This document shows, piece by piece, positions 16,965 through 25,539 of a stretch of DNA of 57,081 bases (the first letter of the stretch is position 1; every line of letters begins with the position of its first letter). Made by a program: the position numbers and the translations under genes. Source of the stretch: Verrucomicrobiota bacterium. GTDB lineage: Bacteria; Verrucomicrobiota; Verrucomicrobiia; Limisphaerales; UBA1100. The notes under the pieces were generated by a model. It did not search any database, was not told the origin of the DNA, and saw only the letters and a program-made list of their open reading frames with translations. The stretch is from the NCBI GenBank assembly GCA_030747505.1, contig JASLKQ010000003.1:1-57081 (forward strand). Reading direction: 5' to 3'.

Positions 16965-17881
16965 GCCCACTAATCATCCATCCTGATCTTAATGAGCAAA
17001 CCCTTGAACGGGAACGAATCCTTTGCCTGAAACAAGGGAAGGTGGATCCAAAATTTCACTACGAAACCCAGAAGCAATCTGATTTATGGCTCAAGGTTCA
17101 TGAACAATTCGCCCCACCAACTGATGTCTCTTGCTTGTACCAGGAGGCCGGCCAGTTTCTGGCCGGCCTCATAAAGCCAAAGGCCTCAACCCTTCTCTCC
17201 CTTGGGTGCGGAGGAGGGGAGAAGGATATTACGATTCTCAGGAAGCTTCCTCTTGATGTTAATTTTATCCCCACTGATATCAGCATCCCTCTGCTCCAAG
17301 CCGTCGCTCAACGCGCAAAAAGAGAGGGGCTACGTGTGGGCTCACCCTTGGCTTTTAATATATTCAGCACAGAAAATATCCGTAACTTCATCGGGCCACA
17401 TCTTTCCCGGCAGAATATCTTTACCTCATTTGGCCTTATACCGAACTTTCACCCGCAGGAAATTCTCCCCACGATTCATTCGTTACTGCAACCTGAGGAT
17501 TATCTTTTATTTAGCGCAAACCTGGCGCCCCGCGGGATTGATGAAATTTTGCCTCAATACAACAATCAGCCCACCAAGGACTGGTTGGCTGAATTCCTGC
17601 AGCGCTTCGGAGAAGCAAAAGGGCAAATCACAATATCAACCGCACGCGAAGAACAACTGGACTTCATATCAGCTCGGTTCATTTTTTCCGCCACCTCAAT
17701 TCTAGCAACCGGCGGCAAAGAATTTGTTTTCGAACCCGGTGAACAAATCGATCTATTCACCTCATACCGTTACACCAAGGATTCGATAAAGAGAATATTT
17801 TCTGAACATCATATTGAGGTCGCCAAGGAATTTATCTCACAAAACGGTGAGGACGGTGTTTTCGTCTGCCAAGCTCAATAA
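16961..17881 (+). CDS. EgtD-like SAM-dependent methyltransferase
   Basis: 306 residues. A GTG start behind GGAGG overlaps the DUF420 stop as GTGA, so it belongs to the oxidase operon. The N-terminus (VDPKFHYETQKQSDLW) matches the entry region of histidine-specific methyltransferases (EgtD, Methyltransf_33). A Rossmann SAM motif, LSLGCGGGEKDI, follows near residue 83. The C-terminus (PGEQIDLFTSYRYTKDSIKRIF) also has the EgtD layout. EgtD makes trimethylhistidine for ergothioneine, but no EgtB partner is in the window, so the substrate may differ. Its last bases overlap the convergent gene. Confidence 0.65.
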   Translation: MSPLIIHPDLNEQTLERERILCLKQGKVDPKFHYETQKQSDLWLKVHEQFAPPTDVSCLYQEAGQFLAGLIKPKASTLLSLGCGGGEKDITILRKLPLDVNFIPTDISIPLLQAVAQRAKREGLRVGSPLAFNIFSTENIRNFIGPHLSRQNIFTSFGLIPNFHPQEILPTIHSLLQPEDYLLFSANLAPRGIDEILPQYNNQPTKDWLAEFLQRFGEAKGQITISTAREEQLDFISARFIFSATSILATGGKEFVFEPGEQIDLFTSYRYTKDSIKRIFSEHHIEVAKEFISQNGEDGVFVCQAQ

Positions 17882-18762
17882 ACCCCAAGTGTATCGAGTA
17901 CAGCCTTCACTCTGGACACTTCATGCGTACGGAAAAGTGAGGCTTTCCCGAGTGAAGCCAATACTGCAAAGAACGGTTCAGCACTACGTACTTCCTCTTG
18001 AAAAATCTCAGCAGCATGAGGAAGGGCATGGCAGACGGGCCAACCCAATTTACGGAGCCTGAAGGTATTAAGAAAAACACTCATCTGGCGTTTTACCCTT
18101 TTCTCTCCGTCATTTAGGTTCGCGTAATAAAAGCCCAATCCCGGATCAATAAATATCTTCTCCACCCCTTCAGCCTTGGCTTTTTTTATCTCCCTACTGA
18201 AGTAATCCTCTAAAACCGGCAGAGGATCCTCCTCCAGCTTCAAGTCCTCTACCTGCCTGACGTTCTTTCCCTGAACAAAACAAATAATGACTGCAGCATC
18301 TGCACTGGCCACCTCCGAATATATCGCCGAAGAATTGCCCATACCCGTTAAATTGATAACTGAGGCCCCGGCCTTAAGGCATTGCCGGGCAACCTCAACA
18401 TCATAAGTCTCAATACTGACAGCAATGCCCAAACCCGCCAGAACCTCAACCACTGGCAGAACCCTTTCGAGCTGAGATGCCGCGTTCAATACCTGTGCCT
18501 CAGGCAGTGTTGACTCAGCTCCAATATCAATAATTGATGCACCTTGGGCGTGGAGTGCTTTTCCTCGCTCAATGGCACTCTCCGTATCCAAACAAATACT
18601 TTCGCGGTACCATGAATCTGCGGATAGATTAATGACGCCCATTAAACGGGGGTCTTTACCTGCCTGAACCTTACCGGGGCCCACGGAAAATTCAGCTACT
18701 TCTGACGATAAATCCCCCTGATTTTGATTGGCAATTTCAACAAGTGTTTCCAGATTAAGCAC
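17875..18762 (-). CDS. Dihydropteroate synthase-like protein
   Basis: 295 residues, GTG start, TIM-barrel pterin-binding family. Signatures are LMGVINLSADSWYRES (usually MGILNVTPDSF), IDIGAESTLPEA (usually DIGGESTRPG), IDPGLGFYYANLND (usually DPGIGFGK) and RTHEVSRVKAVLDT at the end (usually RVHDV). The order and spacing fit DHPS, but several substrate-binding residues are changed and there are about 35 extra N-terminal residues. It may be the folate enzyme of this organism or a paralogue acting on another pterin. Convergent with the methyltransferase, overlapping by seven bases. Confidence 0.7.
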   Translation of the reverse strand: MLNLETLVEIANQNQGDLSSEVAEFSVGPGKVQAGKDPRLMGVINLSADSWYRESICLDTESAIERGKALHAQGASIIDIGAESTLPEAQVLNAASQLERVLPVVEVLAGLGIAVSIETYDVEVARQCLKAGASVINLTGMGNSSAIYSEVASADAAVIICFVQGKNVRQVEDLKLEEDPLPVLEDYFSREIKKAKAEGVEKIFIDPGLGFYYANLNDGEKRVKRQMSVFLNTFRLRKLGWPVCHALPHAAEIFQEEVRSAEPFFAVLASLGKASLFRTHEVSRVKAVLDTLGVY

Positions 18763-18806
18763 GGGCCTACTTAATCATGTATCCACAGCAAGGGCAAATC
18801 GTTGGC

Positions 18807-18835
18807 TTGAGTAATTATCTATATTCGGTTATAAC
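18807..18835 (+). promoter_or_regulatory. Sigma-70-type promoter of the small lipoprotein gene
   Basis: TTGAGT at 18807-18812 and TATAAC at 18830-18835 with an ideal 17-base spacer. The predicted transcript starts near 18842, giving a leader of about 20 bases that contains AGGAGG. It lies in the gap between two divergent genes. Confidence 0.6.
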
Positions 18836-18861
18836 ACTTCTGGTTCGTCAAGGAGGCAAAG

Positions 18862-19095
18862 ATGATAATAAATACACGATTTTTCGTATGTACCGTCCTG
18901 TTCTGTGCAGCAGGATGTACAGGCAAGTATGGTGAGTATAATCCTTTTTCTGATAAAAACCATTTTGACACTGCCGCTGGATTTCCCCCTAAAGCTCTGG
19001 CAAAGTTCTTATATCTAGAGGATTCCCTAACGGTTGACCCAGCGGAGCTCACCCTGAAACCAAAAAGTGAGCCAGAAGCAGATCAAAATTACTAA
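18862..19095 (+). CDS. Small lipoprotein
   Basis: 77 residues. A strong AAGGAGG ribosome-binding site lies six bases before the ATG, with a good promoter upstream, so this is a real gene despite its size. The N-terminus (TRFFVCTVLFCAAGC) is a lipoprotein signal with the lipidated Cys near residue 19. The mature part of under 60 residues is hydrophilic, with no recognised domain; it contains FPPKALAKFLYLEDSLTVDPAELTL and ends acidic. It is probably tethered to a membrane and exported. Function unknown. tRNA-Arg follows on the other strand. Confidence 0.7.
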   Translation: MIINTRFFVCTVLFCAAGCTGKYGEYNPFSDKNHFDTAAGFPPKALAKFLYLEDSLTVDPAELTLKPKSEPEADQNY

Positions 19096-19099
19096 AAAC

Positions 19100-19176
19100 T
19101 GGTACTCCCGGCTGGACTCGAACCAGCGACCAGCGGTTTAGAAAACCGCTGCTCTATCCAACTGAGCTACGGGAGC
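19100..19176 (-). tRNA. tRNA-Arg (anticodon TCT)
   Basis: A complete cloverleaf reads on the minus strand: acceptor GCTCCCG pairs with CGGGAGT, the D-arm is present, the anticodon stem GCGGT/ACCGC encloses loop TTTCTAA, and the T-arm is GCTGG-TTCGAGT-CCAGC. The anticodon TCT reads AGA/AGG. The 3' CCA is encoded (19102-19100). Confidence 0.96.
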
Positions 19177-19259
19177 CTTGAGGGGGTTATCCTTATTCCT
19201 AGCCGCCTCCCAAGGCAACCCGATTCTCTTGACTCTACTCACTCAAATCCCGATTGCTA

Positions 19260-21242
19260 ATGGCTCACTCAAAAAGTAGAGTTTTACTCATGTGCAGAGT
19301 TATTGTCTGGATTTTATTGGCCCTGCCTTTACTTGGGGCCAAGTCACCTGCTCCAGGTATCGCTATCCCCGATAAGGACCAGGTGGCTCTCGATAATGAA
19401 ACAAAAGCGCTTAAATCCAAAATTAACACCTTGGGTAATAACCCGTTTTTGGCTGATGTGATTATTTTCCATAATGCAGTCCGCTATGCGTTGGATGATG
19501 ATATGTTTTATAAAAAGGAGGATGTTGAAAGCGCTCATAAACTGTTGAAACTGGGCCACGAGCGGGCTAATCAATTAAGAAAAGGCAAACATCCCTGGGC
19601 CAGCGCCACAGGCCTTGTGGTGCGCGGATACCGGTCTACAATCGATGACTCGGTCATTCCTTACGGGGTTGATATTCCTGAGGATTTCAATCCAAACCGG
19701 CGGGGGCAATTGCGACTGGATATCTGGTTGCATGGCCGAAACAACATCCTCAGTGAAGTACGGTTTCTAACCGAGCGCCTCAAGCGTCCCAGCCAATTTC
19801 GACCTCCCAACACGATTGTCCTGCATCCCTACGGTCGCTTCTGTAATGCCTACAAGTTTGCCGGGGAGGTGGATGTAGCCGAATCACTCGATCATGTTAA
19901 ATCTCAATATCCCATTGATGATTTGCGCATTTCCATGAGGGGCTTTTCCATGGGCGGAGCAGGGGCATGGCATCTGGGGGCGCACTATGCCGGAGCCTGG
20001 GCGGCTGTTTCTCCCGGAGCTGGCTTTGTGGATACGGCCATCTACCAGAATATTTTTTCCAAGGACCCCAAGCCTACCTGGTGGGAACAAAAGCTCTGGA
20101 AGCTTTATGATTGTCCGCCCATTGCCTCAAATTTTGCCAATACTACGACCATTGCCTATAGCGGCGAGATTGATAAACAGAAGCAGGCGGCTGACTTAAT
20201 GGCATCTGCTTTCAGGAAAGAAGGCATGGAGATGACCCACATCATTGGACCCAATACCGGTCATAAGTATGAACCCAAGGCCAAGATCGAAGTCGCCAGA
20301 CAGGTTGACGCAGCCGCGATTAAGGGACAGGAACCCTTTCACAGGACTGTTCACCTGACGACCTATAGTCTGCGCAATTACCACATGAAATGGATAAGCA
20401 TCCATGGACTACAGGAACATTGGAAAGAGGCTCGCATGAAAGCCGAATATTTAGGCGATCAAAAATATCGTGTGAATACAAAAAATGTATCGGCCTTCAT
20501 TCTTGGCAGGCCCGAACCTGCCGATCAAGGGAGTTCAACCTGTCTTGTTGAACTTGACGACCAAAGAATCGCACTGGAGACCAAACCCGATGCACCACTT
20601 AAATTCCGCCGGGCCGGAAGGAGGTGGGAGGCTGGGCCTGATCTCTCCCACAACTCCCTGGCCAAGATCCCCGGACTGCAGGGCCCCATTGATGATGCCT
20701 TCCTGGATCGTTTCATCATGGTACGCCCGACCGGTAAACCCATGAATGCTTCCGCCGGCAAATGGGTTCAAAAAGAAATGAAACATGCCATCACGGAGTG
20801 GCATAGGCAGTTTAGGGGGAACGCAATCGTTATGGATGATAAGCAGCTGCAGCTCCGTGATGCAGAAAAATCCAACCTGATCCTGTGGGGTGATCCTCGC
20901 AGTAATTCCTACTTGGCAAAAATCGCGGACAAACTTCCGGTGCATTGGGATGAGAAAGGAATCCGCCTTAAGGATAAGTCCTGGCCTTCAGATAAATTTG
21001 TTCCAGTTCTTATTTACCCCAACCCGCTCAACTTAAAGAAGTATATTGTCCTTAATAGCGGCTTCACCTTCAGTGAGTTCGGCCATATGAGTAATTCCAT
21101 GCAAAATGCCAAGTTACCCGATTACGCGGTGCTGGACATGTCCGTCCCAATCACTGAACGTATTCCGAAGGGAGTAGCCCACGCTGGTTTTTTTGGAGAA
21201 CGATGGGAACTCACAGATACAGAAGGCAAAGACAAAAGATGA
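19260..21242 (+). CDS. Secreted alpha/beta hydrolase (prolyl-oligopeptidase/esterase type)
   Basis: About 660 residues. The ATG at 19260 gives a signal peptide with a basic start and the core VIVWILLALPLLGA. Residues about 110-360 form an alpha/beta hydrolase domain: strand and oxyanion region RLDIWLHGR, nucleophile Ser230 in GFSMGG, a likely acid in YSGEIDKQK near 305, and His335 in TGHKYEP. The remaining 300 residues contain no recognised domain; they include a mixed-strand region with ILWGDPRSN and a histidine-containing FSEFGHMSN near the end. First gene of the secreted cassette; the next gene starts inside its stop (ATGA). Substrate unknown, possibly an ester-linked polymer or peptide. 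Confidence 0.8.
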   Translation: MAHSKSRVLLMCRVIVWILLALPLLGAKSPAPGIAIPDKDQVALDNETKALKSKINTLGNNPFLADVIIFHNAVRYALDDDMFYKKEDVESAHKLLKLGHERANQLRKGKHPWASATGLVVRGYRSTIDDSVIPYGVDIPEDFNPNRRGQLRLDIWLHGRNNILSEVRFLTERLKRPSQFRPPNTIVLHPYGRFCNAYKFAGEVDVAESLDHVKSQYPIDDLRISMRGFSMGGAGAWHLGAHYAGAWAAVSPGAGFVDTAIYQNIFSKDPKPTWWEQKLWKLYDCPPIASNFANTTTIAYSGEIDKQKQAADLMASAFRKEGMEMTHIIGPNTGHKYEPKAKIEVARQVDAAAIKGQEPFHRTVHLTTYSLRNYHMKWISIHGLQEHWKEARMKAEYLGDQKYRVNTKNVSAFILGRPEPADQGSSTCLVELDDQRIALETKPDAPLKFRRAGRRWEAGPDLSHNSLAKIPGLQGPIDDAFLDRFIMVRPTGKPMNASAGKWVQKEMKHAITEWHRQFRGNAIVMDDKQLQLRDAEKSNLILWGDPRSNSYLAKIADKLPVHWDEKGIRLKDKSWPSDKFVPVLIYPNPLNLKKYIVLNSGFTFSEFGHMSNSMQNAKLPDYAVLDMSVPITERIPKGVAHAGFFGERWELTDTEGKDKR

Positions 21243-23491
21243 GAATATTTTTACTGTCAATTATTGCATTGGCCACCAGCCTTAACGCAGCCAAGAAAAA
21301 GCCCAACCTGCCGCCAGTTCAGGACTCTGGCGATCAGCTCTTTCGCATGGCACCCATGACCAAGAGCAGTCGCAGCCTGGTGGTTAACCTCTCAAGCAAT
21401 CTGCATTTGGCCTACGACACGCAAAACATGCGCACCCATAGCGTATGGCGCGGCAAGGGCCTGGATCTTTATGGACCCTGTTATCACGGCGGAAAGCGGC
21501 CTTTTATCTGCCATCCCAATGGCGATTTACTCTGGACCAACCCACCGGTAAATCTATGGATGCTGGATGGCGACCCTTTAACCCGCGCACACTACACGGG
21601 CTTTAGCACTTTAAATAACCGGGTTTGCCTTCTTTATGATCTCTCTAAGGACAATCGACGAGCCAAAGTCAGGCAAACGCTTTACAGCGCGAATAATGCA
21701 GTCGTACGCAGCTATTTGCTCCCGGATTTTATAGGCGAAATATCTCACAAGGCCCATATTGAAATGGGAGAGCCGATTGAACTCAATATTCCGAATGTAG
21801 CGGCTATTCAGCGAGGGGAAGATGTATTGGTTTGCATCCTCAAGGGGAAAGGAAACCTCAAATTTAAATTGGATGTGATCAAATATACTGAAGAACAATT
21901 TTCTGAAGAGGGCAGTACTGCCGGGAACAAATTTGAGAAGTCCGAATCCAAAATGGCCCAGATAGTTTACTCAAGCCGCAGCGATAATAAACCGCTTCAA
22001 TTTAAGCTTATCACACTCACCGCTCCAGATAAGGCCACAGCCATTAAGATGGCGCACGACTGGAAAGAGCCCCAGACTGCCATCAAACCCACCCAACCCC
22101 ATGTGCAGACGGCCAATCCCAAGGCGCGGCGCAGTTTTGTTTTGGATCCCCATTACCGGATTGAGGCCTTGGCACTTCCCGATATCAATCTCTTTGCCAC
22201 CGGCATGGACTGGCTCTCAAAGGATCAACTGGCAATCTGCACCTACACCGGCGAAGTATGGATTGTGGAGAAGACCAACGGGCCGGTGAACGAAATGAAA
22301 TACCGACGCTTTGCCCGCGGCATGAATGAACCCATGGGTCTTCTGGTCAAGGATGGCAACATTTACCTTGGCAACAAAGCGGAGTTAACCCGCCTTACTG
22401 ATACTGATAATGATGGAGAGGCTGATTTGTTTGAGCGCATCTGCAGTGACTGGGATTATACCGGCAGCTACAATTCCTTTTCCTACGGGCCGGTGCTTGA
22501 CTCCAAGGGCAATTTTATATTGGCCAATGCCGGACATGCCGGGCACTGGGGCGCGCGACATATGGGCTGGGCATTGCGCATTGACCCGCAGAGCAACAAG
22601 GCGGTGCCTTTTGCGAGTGGTTTTCGTGAACCCAATGGAATTGGAACCTATGGTTCCAACCGAGATATCTTTGTCGCAGACAATCAGGGGGCTTGGATAG
22701 GGGCCTGCAAGTTAAGCCATGTTCAGGAAGGCGGCTTCTACGGTCACCCAACCTCCCGTCCTGCGCCCAAGGATGAATACACAGGCCGGGAATCACTCGA
22801 TCCTCCCGCAATTTGGTTCCCCTATAAATGGGTGCGCTCAGCCAGCGGCATGATCGAGATTACAGATGAACGTTTTGGACCGTTCAAAGGCCAACTTTTG
22901 GTGGGGGACTTCCAGAACGCAGTTATCACCCGTGTGCAAATGGAGAAGGTCGACGGTCAATGGCAGGGTGCGGTGTGGCCATTCCTTAAGGGATTTCAAT
23001 CGGGAGTCAATCGCATGGCAATGGGGAATGATGGCAGTCTTTATGTAGGAGGTGGCAAGGTAAAGGCCTGGGCGGCCAATGCACCGGCCTTCCACAGTCT
23101 GGAACGCATAAGCTTCAAGGGGAAAATTCCTTTTGAGGCAAATAGAGTAAAGGTTTTACCTGACGGATTTGAACTGACCTTCACCCAGCCGGTTGACAGG
23201 AAGTCTGCCAGGATAATCGATGGCTTTGATGTGTGGCAGTACAAGTACAAATTCCACAAAACCTATGGCTCGCCGGAATTTGATCACGATGGCAAGAAGG
23301 ACAGCTTTACGGTTATTGACGTCAAAGAAGTTTCTGTTTCAAAAGATGGCCTGAAGGTGTCCTTAAGATTAGACGACTGGAAACCCGGCTATGTCACTGC
23401 AGTTCGCGGACTGGATATCCGGTCTAAAACCGGGTCCAAGCTCTGGCATGATACCTTCTATTACACCTTAAATCGTATCCCTAAAAAGTGA
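21239..23491 (+). CDS. Secreted sorbosone-dehydrogenase-like propeller protein (paralogue of 1806-4127)
   Basis: 750 residues; the start at 21239 overlaps the hydrolase stop and gives a clean signal peptide (RIFLLSIIALATSLNAA). The N-terminal third resembles the DUF6797 region (HLAYDTQNMRTHSVWRGKG). The middle is a beta-propeller sharing clear segments with the earlier paralogue: EVWIVEKTNGP, RFARGMNEPMGLL, DTDNDGEADLFERI with its probable calcium loop, and FREPNGIG. The C-terminal part matches the paralogue's end (FTQPVDRKSA and a YTLNRIPKK terminus). No heme motif is visible. Carbohydrate binding or oxidation is inferred from the fold and the secreted context only. Confidence 0.8.
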   Translation: MRIFLLSIIALATSLNAAKKKPNLPPVQDSGDQLFRMAPMTKSSRSLVVNLSSNLHLAYDTQNMRTHSVWRGKGLDLYGPCYHGGKRPFICHPNGDLLWTNPPVNLWMLDGDPLTRAHYTGFSTLNNRVCLLYDLSKDNRRAKVRQTLYSANNAVVRSYLLPDFIGEISHKAHIEMGEPIELNIPNVAAIQRGEDVLVCILKGKGNLKFKLDVIKYTEEQFSEEGSTAGNKFEKSESKMAQIVYSSRSDNKPLQFKLITLTAPDKATAIKMAHDWKEPQTAIKPTQPHVQTANPKARRSFVLDPHYRIEALALPDINLFATGMDWLSKDQLAICTYTGEVWIVEKTNGPVNEMKYRRFARGMNEPMGLLVKDGNIYLGNKAELTRLTDTDNDGEADLFERICSDWDYTGSYNSFSYGPVLDSKGNFILANAGHAGHWGARHMGWALRIDPQSNKAVPFASGFREPNGIGTYGSNRDIFVADNQGAWIGACKLSHVQEGGFYGHPTSRPAPKDEYTGRESLDPPAIWFPYKWVRSASGMIEITDERFGPFKGQLLVGDFQNAVITRVQMEKVDGQWQGAVWPFLKGFQSGVNRMAMGNDGSLYVGGGKVKAWAANAPAFHSLERISFKGKIPFEANRVKVLPDGFELTFTQPVDRKSARIIDGFDVWQYKYKFHKTYGSPEFDHDGKKDSFTVIDVKEVSVSKDGLKVSLRLDDWKPGYVTAVRGLDIRSKTGSKLWHDTFYYTLNRIPKK

Positions 23492-23544
23492 ATCTTAACG
23501 AATCAGCAGCTTGCCCGCCGCGTCAAAACACCTAAACTTCTCAC

Positions 23545-25539
23545 GTGCGTAGGTTGATTTTCATATTTCTATTCCTGCCCTTCATCGCGATTCACGCTGA
23601 AGAAGAGAACCATTGGGCATTTATAAAGCCCGAGTGGCACGCCCTGCCTCCAATCAAACAAACCGAATGGCCGCAAAATCCCATTGATTATTTCATCCTC
23701 GCAAAACTCGAGTCAACCGGGCTTAAGCCATCCAGAGAAGCTGACAGAATCACGTTGCTTCGCCGGGTCTATCTCGATCTTGTCGGACTGCCTCCGGACG
23801 TTGAATCGGTAAAGGCTTTCGTCACTGATAAACGGCCCGATGCTTACGAGTATGCAGTTGATAAACTCCTGACTTCCAAGCATTACGGAGAACGCTGGGG
23901 GCGCCACTGGCTGGACGCTGCGCGCTATGCAGATTCCGACGGCTACAGCCATGACGCCTCACGTGTTATGTGGCGGTACCGTGACTGGGTTATTGACGCA
24001 TTCAATAAAGACATGCCATTTGATCAGTTTATTGTTGAACAACTAGCTGGCGACATGCTTCCAGACGCAACATTGGGCCAGCGTATTGCAACAGGCTTCC
24101 ATCGAAACACGCAGATCAACACCGAAGGCGGCGTTGATAAGGAGCAGTTTCGGGTGGATTCAATTATCGACCGAGTTGCAACCACCGGTGAAGTGATGTT
24201 CGGCCTGACCTTCGGCTGCGTGCAATGCCACGACCACAAATACGACCCCATCCCTCACGCAGAGTTTTACCAATTGTTCGCCTTTTTCAACCAGGCCGAT
24301 GAACCGCGCATTGAGGCCCCGACGGCCGATGAATCAAAAAGACGAGCCGAGCATGACGAAAAAGTGAAGGCGCTGGATACGCGAGTGAAGGCACTTGAAC
24401 AGAAGGATCCAGAACGTAAAAATCTCGATACTGAATTGGCCAAGCTGAAAAAGGCGCGTCCGAGAGCAACAACCGCACTGGTCATGAGCCAGCGTAAGTC
24501 CCCCAGAGTCACTAGGCGTTTTGTCCAGGGGGATTTCACTCGCCCCTCTGAAGTTGTCCAGCCGGGCACTCCTGCTGTCCTTCATGCTTTTCCAAAAACT
24601 GAAAAACCGACCCGTTTAGATTTCGCCTACTGGGTGGCCAATCAAAATAACCCGCTATTGGCCCGGGTAACAATCAACCGAATATGGCAGCGATATTTCG
24701 GAAAAGGTATTGTTGAGACGGAAAACGATTTTGGCACGCAAGGCACACCGCCATCACATCCAATGCTGTTGGATTGGCTCGCGATGGAGTTCATAAGAAC
24801 AGGCTGGAGCCGCAAATCAATGCACCGATTGATTGTCACCTCGGCAACCTACCGCCAGTCCTCCAATGCTCGTCCTGATGCGGAAAAAATCGACCCTCGC
24901 AACAATCTTCTGGCTAAACAGGCGCGACTGCGACTGGACGCAGAAATTATTCGTGATGTAGCATTGGCTTCCAGCGGGCTGCTTAGCCGCAAGATGGGTG
25001 GCCCCGGTGTGTACCCCCCACAACCATCAGGCTGCATGAACCTTGGACAGCATCGTAAAAACTGGAAACCCAGCACCGGTGAAAATCGTTACCGGAGGGC
25101 AGTTTACACCTACCGCTGGCGTGCCACACCTCATCCTGCGTTAAAGATTTTTGATACCCCTGATGCCTTTGCCTGTAACACCAGGCGCTTGCGCTCAAAC
25201 ACCCCGCTGCAAGCTCTAACCCTGCTCAACGATCCTGCGTTTTTTGAGATTTCCATCGGCCTGGCCCGACGTATGATAAAGGAAGAGCAGGGGAGTGATG
25301 TCAAGAGATTGGGATTGGGATTTCGCCTCTGCTTGTCGCGTGACCCTGATTCCCGGGAACAAAACGTGTTGACTGATTTACTGTCTAAACAAAAGGCAGA
25401 ATTTGAAAAAAATCCCCAACAAGCAAAGGAACTGCTGTCAGGGCAACAGACAGACGGCCTTCCCACCGGAGATTTGGCAGCATGGACGGTCGTGGCCAGA
25501 GTGTTATTGAATCTGGATGAAACCATTACGCGCGAATGA
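23545..25539 (+). CDS. Secreted DUF1549/DUF1553 protein with CxxCH motif
   Basis: 664 residues from a GTG start; the signal peptide is RRLIFIFLFLPFIAIHAEE. DUF1549 spans about residues 28-250 (PIDYFILAKLE, LLRRVYLDLVGLPP, YGERWGRHWLDAARYADSDG) and contains C225-V-Q-C-H229, followed by DHKYDPI. A charged coiled coil covers about residues 250-310. DUF1553 follows, with WVANQNNPLLARVTINRIWQ and NTPLQALTLLNDP. The fused N-terminal cytochrome c domain of many relatives is missing, hence the short length. Genes of this pair type (with DUF1501) are common in planctomycetes and verrucomicrobia, but their function is not established. Overlaps the next gene as ATGA. Confidence 0.9.
   Translation: MRRLIFIFLFLPFIAIHAEEENHWAFIKPEWHALPPIKQTEWPQNPIDYFILAKLESTGLKPSREADRITLLRRVYLDLVGLPPDVESVKAFVTDKRPDAYEYAVDKLLTSKHYGERWGRHWLDAARYADSDGYSHDASRVMWRYRDWVIDAFNKDMPFDQFIVEQLAGDMLPDATLGQRIATGFHRNTQINTEGGVDKEQFRVDSIIDRVATTGEVMFGLTFGCVQCHDHKYDPIPHAEFYQLFAFFNQADEPRIEAPTADESKRRAEHDEKVKALDTRVKALEQKDPERKNLDTELAKLKKARPRATTALVMSQRKSPRVTRRFVQGDFTRPSEVVQPGTPAVLHAFPKTEKPTRLDFAYWVANQNNPLLARVTINRIWQRYFGKGIVETENDFGTQGTPPSHPMLLDWLAMEFIRTGWSRKSMHRLIVTSATYRQSSNARPDAEKIDPRNNLLAKQARLRLDAEIIRDVALASSGLLSRKMGGPGVYPPQPSGCMNLGQHRKNWKPSTGENRYRRAVYTYRWRATPHPALKIFDTPDAFACNTRRLRSNTPLQALTLLNDPAFFEISIGLARRMIKEEQGSDVKRLGLGFRLCLSRDPDSREQNVLTDLLSKQKAEFEKNPQQAKELLSGQQTDGLPTGDLAAWTVVARVLLNLDETITRE

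Noticed and set aside
18819-19052. Minus-strand frame of 77 codons opposite the small lipoprotein gene
   Set aside because: The opposite strand has a promoter, a strong ribosome site and a lipoprotein signal; this frame has none of these and no family features.
20535-20945. Minus-strand frame of 136 codons within the secreted hydrolase gene
   Set aside because: Antisense shadow of a coding region; no signal, motif or ribosome site.
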